Assembly (NCBI GenBank): GCA_900319645.1
Contig: ONPG01000005.1
Coordinates: 1 to 64,000 of the forward strand
DNA length: 64,000 nt
Direction of reading: 5' to 3'
Origin: an uncultured Bacteroidales bacterium
Lineage (GTDB): Bacteria; Bacteroidota; Bacteroidia; Bacteroidales; Paludibacteraceae
Part shown: positions 35,184 to 43,426 of the stretch, piece after piece
How the letters are laid out: each line of letters begins with the position of its first letter
Numbering within the stretch: position 1 is the stretch's first letter
Notes under the pieces: model-generated
The model's database searches: none
Told to the model about the DNA's origin: nothing
Seen by the model: only the letters and a program-made list of their open reading frames with translations
Translations under genes and position numbers: made by a program

Positions 35184-37214
35184 ATGGTGAAAAACAAGAT
35201 TCTACATATTAAGTTCAGAAAAGGATGGTTGGTGCTAAGCCTGCTCCTTTCCGTTTTCAGTTTTCGGTGTTCCGATTGCCGGGCGCAAATGAACACCGAC
35301 CGTATTACGGCTATCGGGCGCAACGCGTTGTATTTCGAGGACTACGTGTTGTCGATCCAGTATTTCAATCAGGTAATCCGGCTTAAGCCCTACCTGAGCG
35401 AACCCTACCTCTACCGCGCAATAGCCAAGATCCAGTTGGAGGATTTTCAGGGTGCGCTACGCGACTGCAATGCCGCAATCGAGCGTAATCCGTTTGCGCC
35501 GAGCGAGTACTACACGCGTGCTTACGTCTATCGCCGGCTGAATCAGCCTGAGTTGGCGGAGCAGGACTACACCGAGGCGTTGCGTTTCTCGCCGGAGAAT
35601 CGCACCTATATATTATTACGTGCAGACGCACGCGCGGAGCTCAAGCGTTACGACGAGGCGCTGACCGACCTGGATATGCTGCTGAGCCGCGAGCCGCAGT
35701 CGTCCTCGGTGTGGGGAGAACGCGGGCACATCTGTATCCTCAGCCGCGACACCCTCGCAGCACTCGATGCGTTTGAGAAAGCGGCGCAGTACGACAAATA
35801 CAACCCTGCCACTTGGTCCGCCCTCGGCGTGACCAACCTGATGCTCGACCGCGAGGACGAGGCGTACGTCCAACTCACCAAAGCTATCAGCCTCGGGTCC
35901 AAATGGGCGGGCGACTATCTCAACCGCGCACTGATCCACTACCACCGTCACAACTACCGAGGCGCACTCGCCGACTACGAGAAAGCCGTCACTATCGCGC
36001 CTAACGATGCGCAGTGCTACTACAACCGCGGCATCATGCGTCAGGAGGTGGGCGACTACAACCGCGCACTCGAGGACCTCAATCACGCTATCCGGCTCGA
36101 ACCGGAAAAAACCGAGATGCGCTACCAGTTGGCGCTCGTGCAGATGCAGCTCAGGCAGTGGAACGAAGTGGTCTCGAACATGGACACGATGATCGCACGC
36201 TATCCCTATTTCCTGCCCGCCTACTACCTCGCGGCACAAGCCAAGACCTCGCTCGGCGACACCAAAGGCGCTTACCGTTACCGCCACAAAGCCAAAGAGT
36301 TAGAGGACCGGAAAGAGGAGATCATGGCGCAGCAGGCGCAACCCGACACCGACATGCAGATCGCCGAGGCACAACCGCGCAAGAAAGACAACCGCAAGGA
36401 GTTCTCCGCTTCGGCGGCGCAGAACCAGCCCGAGCCTACGCCAGAGGAAGAGAAATACAACTCCGAGGTACGCGGAGCGGTGCAAAAACGCTATCAGGAT
36501 GTGGTTAACGAGCCCAATATCGTCCTCAGCTACTACACTCAGGACCAGCGTCTGCGCCGTACCAATTACTACCACGCGCTCGTGGATCAGCTCAACCGGA
36601 GCGAAGTGCTGCCTGCTGCCCTACGTTTCACCTCGCAGGAGGTCGCGCTGACGGCGGAAATGGTAGATTTTCACTTCACCGAGATTGCCCGCCTCTCCCG
36701 GCAGATCGACCTGATGCCTACCGCCGAACTCTATTTCGCCAGAGCCATCGAGTTTGCTATCGTGCAGGACTACAACGGGGCTATCGACGACTGCACCAGA
36801 GCAGCAAACATGGCGGGCAAGGACCTCGAGCCGATTATTTATTTCTGCCGTGCCAACTGGCGCTACAGGTGGCTCGAATACCAGCAATCCACCGGCAACC
36901 GCGAATCGGCTACCAAACCAATGGATTTTGACATTATGCTCCGCGATTACGACCAGGTGCTCAAGCTCCAACCCGATTTCGCCTTCGCCCTCTACAACAA
37001 GGCGAATATCCTCTGCGCGCAGCGCGAGTGGAAAGACGCTATAGCCTACTACACGCGGGCTATTGCCTGCGACGGTGATTTCGCAGAAGCCTATTTCAAC
37101 CGCGGACTCACCTATATCTATATCGGTGAGAACGAGAAAGGACTGGACGACCTCAGCAAAGCCGGAGAACTCGGTGTATATCAGTCGTATAACATGATCA
37201 GCCGGTTTAAATAA
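35184..37214 (+). CDS. exported TPR-repeat protein
   Basis: Start at the ATG at 35184 (MVKNKILHIKFRKGWLVLSL), giving an uncleaved or cleavable signal (core VLSLLLSVFSF) before AQMNTDRITAI. At least eight tetratricopeptide repeats span about 55-345 (e.g. YLYRAIAKIQLEDFQGALRD, YYNRGIMRQEVGDYNRALED). A charged linker follows (about 370-425), and two to three further TPRs lie at the end. Probably periplasmic scaffold; partners unknown. The signal-peptide core is encoded by heptamer repeats on a TTTTCCG theme shared with the next two genes. Confidence 0.8.
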   Translation: MVKNKILHIKFRKGWLVLSLLLSVFSFRCSDCRAQMNTDRITAIGRNALYFEDYVLSIQYFNQVIRLKPYLSEPYLYRAIAKIQLEDFQGALRDCNAAIERNPFAPSEYYTRAYVYRRLNQPELAEQDYTEALRFSPENRTYILLRADARAELKRYDEALTDLDMLLSREPQSSSVWGERGHICILSRDTLAALDAFEKAAQYDKYNPATWSALGVTNLMLDREDEAYVQLTKAISLGSKWAGDYLNRALIHYHRHNYRGALADYEKAVTIAPNDAQCYYNRGIMRQEVGDYNRALEDLNHAIRLEPEKTEMRYQLALVQMQLRQWNEVVSNMDTMIARYPYFLPAYYLAAQAKTSLGDTKGAYRYRHKAKELEDRKEEIMAQQAQPDTDMQIAEAQPRKKDNRKEFSASAAQNQPEPTPEEEKYNSEVRGAVQKRYQDVVNEPNIVLSYYTQDQRLRRTNYYHALVDQLNRSEVLPAALRFTSQEVALTAEMVDFHFTEIARLSRQIDLMPTAELYFARAIEFAIVQDYNGAIDDCTRAANMAGKDLEPIIYFCRANWRYRWLEYQQSTGNRESATKPMDFDIMLRDYDQVLKLQPDFAFALYNKANILCAQREWKDAIAYYTRAIACDGDFAEAYFNRGLTYIYIGENEKGLDDLSKAGELGVYQSYNMISRFK

Positions 37215-37228
37215 TTGATAATTGATAC

Positions 37229-38143
37229 ATGATGGCTTCTAAGAAATATTGGATAATCGTTCTGCTCTTTTCCGTTTTCAGTTTTCCGCTTTCCGTTAGC
37301 CGGGCGCAGCTTCTCTATGAGATCAGCGGCAACAGCAGCAAGCAAAAATCCTATCTCCTGGCTACCAACCGTCTCGTGGATATGCAGTTCCTCGACACGA
37401 TCCCCAACGTGTTCAAGTGTTTCAGCCGGTGCAAAACCGTTCTCACGGAGTTTGCGATGCAGGACTACGAGGCTATTGCGGCGTTGCGGCAGGCGGCGTT
37501 GCTGCCCGACTCCGTCAAACTGTCGGATTTCTACACCGAGGAGCAATACCGTTTTATCGACAACTGCCTCAGGGTGCAAGTGGGGATGGGGCTCGACAAA
37601 CTCTGCCGGATGAAGCCATCCTACCTCACCGAAATGCTGCGGGCGGAGCTTTTCAAGCAGTGGCTCGGATACGACGAACAACGCTCGATGGAGACGTTCT
37701 TTGAGGCAGTGGCGGCCGAGAGGGATATACCGGTCCTCGGACTCGACGATATCGGCGAAACGATGTACATGCTCTTCGACCGCGAGCCTTTTGAGTGGCA
37801 GTGCAAAGAGCTGTTGAAAGCCGCCGAATATCCCGAGAACGAAGTCAAGCAGGAGCGGACTATCAAAGCGATGTATCTCGACGGAAGGCTCGCCGACATC
37901 GCTTTTCAGGTCGAGGGACCCGACAACACCACTACCCTCTCCTACTCCGACTATCAGGTCTATTGCGCACGGAACCAGCAATGGGTCAAACGGCTTAGAC
38001 CACACCTGGCGGATGGGGCGTGTTTTATCACCCTTAATGCTATCTTTCTCGGCGGAGAGAAAGGGCTGATCCAGCAACTCAAAGCAGCCGGCTACCGCGT
38101 TCGGCCCGTCAACCGAGGAATCACTATTAAACTAAAAAAATAA
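37229..38143 (+). CDS. TraB/GumN family protein, exported
   Basis: Signal peptide with core IIVLLFSVFSFPLSVSRAQ. The mature protein follows the TraB/GumN plan: LLYEISGNSSKQKSYLLAT, a Glu-containing segment TVLTEFAM, helix-rich middle (MLRAELFKQWLGYDEQRSMETFF), then LGLDDIGETMYMLFD and a C-terminal GLIQQLKAAGYRVRPV. The usual GTMH-type motif near the front is LLATNR here, so the family metal-binding His appears to be lost. It may be inactive or have changed function. Confidence 0.75.
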   Translation: MMASKKYWIIVLLFSVFSFPLSVSRAQLLYEISGNSSKQKSYLLATNRLVDMQFLDTIPNVFKCFSRCKTVLTEFAMQDYEAIAALRQAALLPDSVKLSDFYTEEQYRFIDNCLRVQVGMGLDKLCRMKPSYLTEMLRAELFKQWLGYDEQRSMETFFEAVAAERDIPVLGLDDIGETMYMLFDREPFEWQCKELLKAAEYPENEVKQERTIKAMYLDGRLADIAFQVEGPDNTTTLSYSDYQVYCARNQQWVKRLRPHLADGACFITLNAIFLGGEKGLIQQLKAAGYRVRPVNRGITIKLKK

Positions 38144-38146
38144 ATT

Positions 38147-40426
38147 ATGCTTTCTACCAAATTCCGGATAATAGTTCTTCTCCTTACCTTTTTCAGTTTT
38201 CCGTTTTCCGTGTGCCGTGCTTCTATCGGCGTACAGGAGTTGGCAGACTCTCTCACGATGCTCACGGGTTTCTCCCGTGCGTGGTGTCCGGCGGTCAAGA
38301 TCAAGAGTCTACGCGTCAACGGCAACAACATCACGCTCCACACCAACAACGTCCTCAGCGGCGTCAGGTGGACCAAGGAGGAGGTCAACCGCTTCAATCT
38401 CAATGTCAGCCGGTGGGTGCTGGGCAACGACAAAGGTAAAGTGACTATCTACACCAACCGCCAACCCGTCCACGAACTGATCACCGACTGCGCCAAGGGT
38501 GTCCACACCGGCGCCAAGGGCAAAGACCTCAGCAATCGCAATATAGCTCTCTGGCCGTCACACGGACTCTATTTCAACCGCAACCGCCAACAGTGGATCT
38601 GGCAGCGGGCTACACTCTGGACGACGGTAGAAGACCTTTATAGTCAGGAATATATGCGGCTCCTGCGTCCGATGTTGGAGAACGCGGGTGCCACCACATT
38701 TATGCCTCGTCCGGGGCTGGAGCAGAACCAGCCGGGTCCATCCGGTATGCCGCGGTGGACTGAGGGCGCACGCTATTGGATCCAGGATCAGGGAGCCGAC
38801 AGTACCATCTGGTATCTGTACGACGGTGACGAGTATAAAGACGACATGAAAAGCCGTTGCCTGTGGGTCAACGCGCTCGACGAGCCTATCGACCTCTGTC
38901 TGGCGCTCCACACCGACGGAGCCGACAGCGGAGACGACTCCACTATCGTCGGCACCCTCTGTATCTACACGCCTTTTGACGACGAGGGAAACCGCAACCT
39001 GCGTGATGGTCGCAACCGCCAACGCATCAACCGCAACCTCGCTGACTGGATCCAGACACAACTCACCGCCGACCTCAGACGCGTCGCACCCGAGTGGACC
39101 AGACGACAGCTTATGGAGGCGAACTACTGCGAGAGCCGGGTGCCCGTCGTGCCCAGCGTGCTCGTCGAACTGGTCAGCCACAAGAACATGGCGGATATGC
39201 GCTACGGACTCGATCCCGCTTTCCGGTTCACGGCGGCACGGTCGATCTACAAAGGTATTCTCCGCTATCTCAACGGACCCTCGGCGGTCGTTCAGCCGCT
39301 GCCCGTCAAAGACATGATGATCGACGCCGATTTCACCCTGCGGTGGCTTCCCGTCAACGATCCTGCCGAACCCACCGCCAAACCGACCTATTATCTGGTC
39401 TATACGCGTCAGAACGATGGTGAGTGGGAAGTGCAGCAGGTCACCAAGACTTCTCTTCCTCTCCGTCCGCAACCGGGCGTACGCTACGACTGCTATGTAG
39501 TGGCGGGCAACGAGGGCGGACTGAGTATGCCCGGTCCTATCCTGAGTGCCTACAAGAGCGACGAAGCACCCAACGACTCCGTGGTGCTTATCGTTGATGC
39601 GTTCGACGATGTCTATGGTCCCGAGTGGTTTGCCGATTCCGTCCACGCAGGTATAGTACCGGGTTCCTACGCTTGCGAGGACCATTTCTCCTGCGCCTAT
39701 ATAGGCGAGCAGTGGGATTTCACACGCGCCAGCCAGTGGGTCAATGACGACAACTGCGGCTGGGGGGCCTGCTATCGCGATCACGCCGGCGAACTGACGG
39801 TGGGCAACACACGCGACTACACGATGCTCCACGGTATCGCTTTGCGCAAGATGCGGCTCTCATATATATCCTGTACCGCCGGATTCCTGGCGAACAGCAC
39901 TGCCGGGCGCAAAAAAACACCGTGGGTGTTGATCGATTATATCGCCGGCCGTCAGCGCCAGCCTATCGACTCGGCGATGCAGGTTTTTCTGGAAGATCAC
40001 CTCTCCCGTGGCGGACGACTGCTGCTCAGTAGCGACCATCTGAGTCAAGTGTCTGAGCAATGGCTCAAGGATCAGCTCCACTTGCGCTATTACGCTGCGC
40101 GTTCATCGCGTTCCGGACGTGTGCTCAGTTCCTTGCGACGTGTCTCCCTTCTCCAGTTGCAGCCCAATGAAGAGCAACTCTTCACGCCCGCACCGGAAGC
40201 ACTGATGCCCGTGGGAGAGAACGCCTTCACGATGGCTACCTACGAAGACATGCGATGCCCGGCTGCCGTGGGCTACACCCACACCGGAGATACCGCCAAT
40301 GATCCTCAATCTTCAATCTTCAATTTTCAATTTCCCAAGACTCTCATCTTTGGCTTTCCCCTGGAGGCGGCAATCGACTTCGACCCGCTCTACCGCCGCT
40401 CCGTTGCCTGGCTCCTGTCGGAATAG
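38147..40426 (+). CDS. N-acetylmuramoyl-L-alanine amidase-like exported protein
   Basis: Signal peptide core IIVLLLTFFSFPFSVCRA. Residues about 135-390 resemble amidase_3: SHGLYFN, EDLYSQEYMRLLRPMLENAGA, LALHTDGADSG (the metal His) and VPSVLVELVSHKNMADMRYG with the catalytic Glu. A fibronectin-like segment (about 415-480) and a long C-terminal domain follow. Similar Bacteroidetes proteins are often labelled xanthan lyase. Residues near 720 (NDPQSSIFNFQF) come from CAATCTT/CAATTTT heptamer repeats inside the gene. It is the last gene of the run beginning at ettA. Confidence 0.75.
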   Translation: MLSTKFRIIVLLLTFFSFPFSVCRASIGVQELADSLTMLTGFSRAWCPAVKIKSLRVNGNNITLHTNNVLSGVRWTKEEVNRFNLNVSRWVLGNDKGKVTIYTNRQPVHELITDCAKGVHTGAKGKDLSNRNIALWPSHGLYFNRNRQQWIWQRATLWTTVEDLYSQEYMRLLRPMLENAGATTFMPRPGLEQNQPGPSGMPRWTEGARYWIQDQGADSTIWYLYDGDEYKDDMKSRCLWVNALDEPIDLCLALHTDGADSGDDSTIVGTLCIYTPFDDEGNRNLRDGRNRQRINRNLADWIQTQLTADLRRVAPEWTRRQLMEANYCESRVPVVPSVLVELVSHKNMADMRYGLDPAFRFTAARSIYKGILRYLNGPSAVVQPLPVKDMMIDADFTLRWLPVNDPAEPTAKPTYYLVYTRQNDGEWEVQQVTKTSLPLRPQPGVRYDCYVVAGNEGGLSMPGPILSAYKSDEAPNDSVVLIVDAFDDVYGPEWFADSVHAGIVPGSYACEDHFSCAYIGEQWDFTRASQWVNDDNCGWGACYRDHAGELTVGNTRDYTMLHGIALRKMRLSYISCTAGFLANSTAGRKKTPWVLIDYIAGRQRQPIDSAMQVFLEDHLSRGGRLLLSSDHLSQVSEQWLKDQLHLRYYAARSSRSGRVLSSLRRVSLLQLQPNEEQLFTPAPEALMPVGENAFTMATYEDMRCPAAVGYTHTGDTANDPQSSIFNFQFPKTLIFGFPLEAAIDFDPLYRRSVAWLLSE

Positions 40427-40518
40427 ACGGTGTCGGCGTTGGCGGGGACGGCGTTGGCATTGGCTCGATATGTCGAGATGTCGAGATCTCAATCCCCCTG
40501 TGTGATTCGTGTGAAAGT

Positions 40519-40557
40519 AAAAAAGGAAGCGACCTCAATTTGGATCACTTCCTTTTT
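40519..40557. terminator. bidirectional terminator
   Basis: AAAAAGGAAG and CTTCCTTTTT arms with a 17-20 nt loop lie between the convergent amidase-like gene and the small lipoprotein gene, giving a T-run on both strands. Confidence 0.7.
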
Positions 40558-40563
40558 CCTTGT

Positions 40564-40584
40564 ATCCGCCTATACATGGCGGAT
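40564..40584. repeat. ATCCGCC-type palindrome
   Basis: ATCCGCC, TATACAT, GGCGGAT; same arms as at 41676-41696 and 5088-5107. Confidence 0.75.
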
Positions 40585-40585
40585 A

Positions 40586-40747
40586 TTAGAGTTTCTTCGT
40601 GGCGTCATACGTCTCCACGGTCTTGGTCTGGATGACGACGCTGGTGTCGCCTTTCTGCCATGCCTCGCTTCGTGTCGTCACGGTCCGCGTGACGTTGCAG
40701 GCGGTGGCGACTATCGCCACCATGCCTGCTAAGATCACTTTCTTCAT
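40586..40747 (-). CDS. small lipoprotein, 53 aa, copy 2
   Basis: MKKVILAGMVAIVATACN lipoprotein signal. It differs from copy 1 (5561-5722) at two residues only (V4 for I, and V for I in the ETYDATKKL-proximal part). Placed after an MGQVVF gene on the same strand, as in copy 1, with a heptamer repeat between. Function unknown. Confidence 0.65.
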   Translation of the reverse strand: MKKVILAGMVAIVATACNVTRTVTTRSEAWQKGDTSVVIQTKTVETYDATKKL

Positions 40748-40750
40748 AAT

Positions 40751-40787
40751 TGTCCTTTGTCCATTGTCCATTGTCCATTGTCCATTA
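40751..40787 (-). repeat. 7-bp tandem repeat (TGTCCAT)
   Basis: Five heptamers TGTCCTT/TGTCCAT on the plus strand, i.e. the ATGGACA word of 5526-5559, between the two module genes. The tract runs into the stop codon of the upstream gene. Confidence 0.75.
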
Positions 40788-41144
40788 GAGTACGTCTGGC
40801 CAGATGACCGTTCCGCTTTCCTCGTCGTAGTTCTCCCAGCCTTTGGAGAACAACCATCCGTTGAAGGTGGTGTGCGGATCACCGGCTTTGCGTGCGGCTG
40901 CCCAGCGTGCCTGGTCGGCGGTCAGGTGCGACAGGTCGCGGCTTCTCACGAGTGCTGCAGCCCGTACGGTGGAAAACTTACCCTGGATGATCTGTTCTGC
41001 CGGCGTGATCGGCGTGGTGCGCTCGCCGCGGATGGAGGTGTACTTACGTTCGCTCGCCTTGCGGTAGTTGTAGGTCGTGCGATACTTTTTACTGATTTTG
41101 CCCGATATGTGATGCACCGGGTCTTGGAATACTACTTGTCCCAT
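40785..41144 (-). CDS. hypothetical protein, 119 aa (MGQVVFQDP family), copy 2
   Basis: Start MGQVVFQDPVHHISGKIS at 41144. Compared with copy 1 it carries an eight-residue insertion (KYTSIRGE) after RKASER and a few substitutions (e.g. AAALVRSRDLSHL, WAAARKAGDP). Such high similarity of two copies 35 kb apart indicates recent duplication or gene conversion. Its leader (TTATTAACCATTAAACC, then AAAAACCTTAACAATT) is shared with the collapsed copy at 56.7 kb. Confidence 0.65.
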   Translation of the reverse strand: MGQVVFQDPVHHISGKISKKYRTTYNYRKASERKYTSIRGERTTPITPAEQIIQGKFSTVRAAALVRSRDLSHLTADQARWAAARKAGDPHTTFNGWLFSKGWENYDEESGTVIWPDVL

Positions 41145-41204
41145 AATTGTTAAGGTTTTTGGTTTAATGGTTAATAACTTGCCCCGCATGGTCTCTACTA
41201 TTGT

Positions 41205-41224
41205 ATCGACCATACATGGGCGAT
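41205..41224. repeat. ATCGACC-type palindrome
   Basis: ATCGACCATACATGGGCGAT preceded by GCATGGTC; matches 5114-5133 but lies in the opposite orientation with respect to the MGQVVF gene. Confidence 0.7.
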
Positions 41225-41350
41225 TTTTGTCCGATTTTGGAATTTTTCCGGAGCAATTTTTCCGGAGCAGATTAGGTTTTTCTTGTAAGGGAGTTATGGG
41301 GTCCATAATGACCGAACAGAAAAGCCTAAGGTGCCCGGAAAAAACCTAAA

Positions 41351-41656
41351 TCAAAGCTTCTCGTACTCTTTCGCGATAACAAACCCGCGCAAGGTCTTGT
41401 ACTTGTTCTGCGCTTTGAACGCAGTCTCATACGCAGCCTTCTGCGTGCTGTCTGCCAATGCCGCGTTTGCGTTGGTCAGAGCGGTTTTGAACTTGGTTTG
41501 ACGAGCCACCTCAGCTTCCGAGAACGGCTTAGTTCGCGGGTTGCAAATCTGCGAGGTGTACTGGGTGTCTCCGCGTTGGGCGAAGATGATTTTCGAGTGC
41601 TTACAAATCTTGCCTCGAAATGCCTGGAACGGCGCTTCTAACTTAATGTTACTCAT
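41351..41656 (-). CDS. hypothetical protein, 101 aa, module family A, copy 2
   Basis: Start MSNIKLEAPFQAFRGKICKHS at 41656. Homologous to 4686-5015 (GKICKHS, QICNPRTKPFSEAE, KFKTAL, and a C-terminal helix YKTLRGFVIAKEYEKL) but clearly diverged, unlike the MGQVVF copies. It has a well-defined promoter at 41862-41893 and a 200-base leader filled with palindromic elements. No function assignable. Confidence 0.6.
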   Translation of the reverse strand: MSNIKLEAPFQAFRGKICKHSKIIFAQRGDTQYTSQICNPRTKPFSEAEVARQTKFKTALTNANAALADSTQKAAYETAFKAQNKYKTLRGFVIAKEYEKL

Positions 41657-41675
41657 AGTTAAAATTTGGTTTTGT

Positions 41676-41774
41676 ATCCGCCTATGCATGGCGGATGGGT
41701 TAATAATGTATGTTTATTTTCCGGCATTATATGCCGTTGTTTCCTTCGTTTATTAGCCCGGAATTTTATTCCGG
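41676..41774. repeat. three palindromic elements in the leader of the 101-aa gene
   Basis: ATCCGCC/TATGCAT/GGCGGAT at 41676-41696; CGGCAT/TAT/ATGCCG at 41722-41736; CCGGAAT/TTT/ATTCCGG at 41758-41774. The last is preceded on the plus strand by CTTCGTTTATTAG, the same leader word as CTTCGTCCATTAG before the element at 53921. Confidence 0.8.
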
Positions 41775-41861
41775 TTTTGCTCCCTGCAAAACACGAGCGG
41801 CTTACGAGAGAGATACGAGACGATAGCAAGAGCTAAATCTGACCTCTTTCCGAAAACCGAT

Positions 41862-41893
41862 GCAAAGATACGTCAAACATTTTACCTTTTCCA
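41862..41893 (-). promoter_or_regulatory. promoter of the 101-aa gene
   Basis: TATCTTTGC at 41870-41862 with a TTTGG-type -33 element 21 bases upstream. About 39 bases around it are nearly identical to the plus-strand promoter at 56608-56640 (AAATGTTTGACGTATC shared), showing common descent. Confidence 0.75.
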
Positions 41894-41961
41894 AATTTTT
41901 TCGCAAAAAAAATTCAAAAAAATGCATTTTTCTTATTTTGTAGGGGTACAATGTCACAAAT

Positions 41962-42078
41962 CCACATTTCCACGCATCCGAGAATGTTCATAAAATCTCC
42001 ATAATAATATAATAATATAATATTATTTATATTTATTATGAGCAAAGTCAGAACACAAAATTATGTGTGGAAATGTGG
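41962..42078. repeat. inverted repeats flanking an AT-rich block
   Basis: CCACATTTCCAC at 41962-41973 and its exact complement GTGGAAATGTGG at 42067-42078 enclose about 90 bp of mostly A/T (ATAATATAATAATATAAT). GTGGA words continue to 42105. No gene is present between 41894 and 42371. Such a layout could be an origin, an attachment site or a regulatory region; nothing decides between them. Confidence 0.45.
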
Positions 42079-42268
42079 AAAAGTGGATTTTCCGCGTTTT
42101 CCACTAATCGTGCCCTTGTGGCTAAGAACGATGCTTTTGTGCAATACGTTATGCAAGAGAAAAAAAATAAATTGCAAAAAATTATAAAAATTACAAAATT
42201 TTCAATTTTTACAAAAATTCCAATTATTCCAAATAAAATAACAAAAAATCATTTTCTTTGCAAAAAAT

Positions 42269-42300
42269 TTGCTCATATAAAATAAATGTATTATCTTTGC
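42269..42300 (+). promoter_or_regulatory. promoter of the 131-aa gene
   Basis: TTG at 42269 and TATCTTTGC at 42292-42300 with 20 bases between; the leader is about 70 bases. Confidence 0.7.
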
Positions 42301-42371
42301 AGCGAAAATTAAGGTTCTACGAACCGCAAAAAAGTTATCAACAAGTTATCAACAATAAAATAGTAAGAAAA

Positions 42372-42767
42372 ATGATCGCTAAACGATTTAATGCCAAAGA
42401 GTTCACGGTAAATTTGAAAGCAACGATTCAAAAAACCGGAAAATTAGGCTTTACTCAAGAGACAATGGAGAAACTGCAACTGACTACCGATTGTAGTATT
42501 TTCATTGCTCCTGATGAAGAAAACAAGAAAGTGATGTACATGGGCGTGCTTCGCTACGAGCATGAAGAAGCATTCCGTGTGCTGGGTTCGGGCAAGTATG
42601 TGTACCTAAACACTATCAATCTGTTCAAGTCGCTCAAACTCGACTTCGAACGCAAGGTCTACATCTTCGATCTGACGAGATATGAAGAAGGCGATGAAGT
42701 GATGGAAGCGGAATGTTATAAAATGGATATGCGCATCCGCGAGCGCACGAGCGAAGATAAAGAATAA
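42372..42767 (+). CDS. hypothetical protein, 131 aa
   Basis: Start chosen at MIAKRFNAKEFTVNLKATI (42372), close to the promoter; the frame is open further up but crosses the promoter. The N-terminal half reads as a small beta fold with GKLGFTQETMEKLQL and DCSIFIAPDEENKKVMYMGVLR. The C-terminal half has FERKVYIFDLTRYEEG and an acidic end. I recognise no family. It is followed after 4 bp by the next gene, so the two form an operon. Confidence 0.6.
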   Translation: MIAKRFNAKEFTVNLKATIQKTGKLGFTQETMEKLQLTTDCSIFIAPDEENKKVMYMGVLRYEHEEAFRVLGSGKYVYLNTINLFKSLKLDFERKVYIFDLTRYEEGDEVMEAECYKMDMRIRERTSEDKE

Positions 42768-42771
42768 ATAA

Positions 42772-43242
42772 TTGACACCGGATCTTGACACATTGATTCA
42801 ACAAACAGCCCAATCCATTGAACATGACAAAGGGTTAGCGGCCATGTTTGCTACCTCTGCTGAAGAAAAGCAGAGGTTGTTGTCTGCGCTTGTCTTGGCA
42901 CAAAAGCAGATAGACGAGACGAATCGCATGTATCAAGAAGAACATGATGCCCGCGAGCGTGCAGAAGCCGCATTGGCAATAGAACGCGAACGACCATTGA
43001 ACTATAATACGTACAATGTGACCTTACCCAGTTCCGAAGAGGCGGAGAACATCTATCCTCGTAAGGGCAAATACACGGAAGTAGTAAGTTGGTTAACCGA
43101 CCAACAGAAGAAAGGCGTGGATTTCTATAAGGCGGCAGGTATGAACCGTAGTAAGATGTGCCGGCAGTTAAGCGAGATCTTCAAATGGGAAGTGAACGAA
43201 AACAGTTTGCGTAAGGCACAAGAAGAATTTCAAAAAAAATAA
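42772..43242 (+). CDS. hypothetical protein, 156 aa, coiled coil plus HTH-like end, TTG start
   Basis: The only good start near the previous stop is a TTG at 42772 (MTPDLDTLIQQTAQSIEHD). Residues about 25-75 form a Gln/Glu/Arg-rich coiled coil (QRLLSALVLAQKQIDETNRM). The C-terminal part (about 95-150) is helical with AAGMNRSKMCRQLSEIF, resembling a helix-turn-helix, and a basic tail. This suggests a DNA-binding regulator or accessory replication factor, but no family was identified. Confidence 0.6.
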   Translation: MTPDLDTLIQQTAQSIEHDKGLAAMFATSAEEKQRLLSALVLAQKQIDETNRMYQEEHDARERAEAALAIERERPLNYNTYNVTLPSSEEAENIYPRKGKYTEVVSWLTDQQKKGVDFYKAAGMNRSKMCRQLSEIFKWEVNENSLRKAQEEFQKK

Positions 43243-43272
43243 AGATTTTGTAAAATTGGGAAAAATTTCCTA

Positions 43273-43335
43273 ATTCTTTCCTGAAAAATAGCAGTACTTT
43301 TGCACCGGATTTCCGAAAACAACGGAAGTCCGGTG
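43273..43335 (+). promoter_or_regulatory. promoter with 13-bp start-site hairpin
   Basis: TACTTTTGC at 43295-43303 with a weak TTCTTT -33. CACCGGA-T-TTCCG (43303-43315) pairs with CGGAA-G-TCCGGTG (43323-43335), allowing one T-G pair, so the mRNA begins with a long stem-loop. Confidence 0.65.
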
Positions 43336-43426
43336 TACTTTATTTATTAACACGCGAAAAGTTTGGCGGGCTTGGGTACCCACGAATGCATTCACCATCA
43401 GGCTTCAGCACAAAATTTTCGCTACA
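43304..43426 (+). ncRNA. structured 5' leader, counterpart of 3163-3279
   Basis: After the start-site hairpin come TATTTATTAAC and a possible outer stem: GCGAAAAGTTTG (43354-43365) with CAAAATTTTCGC (43411-43422), one mismatch. Inside are two adjacent palindromes, TGGGTACCCA (43373-43382) and GAATGCATTC (43384-43393). The layout equals that at 3193-3275, but the palindromes have different sequence. The downstream proteins are not evidently homologous. Confidence 0.45.

Noticed and set aside
38558..39832. 424-aa minus-strand frame opposite the amidase-like gene
   Set aside because: Antisense shadow produced by the strongly biased codon use of the plus-strand gene.
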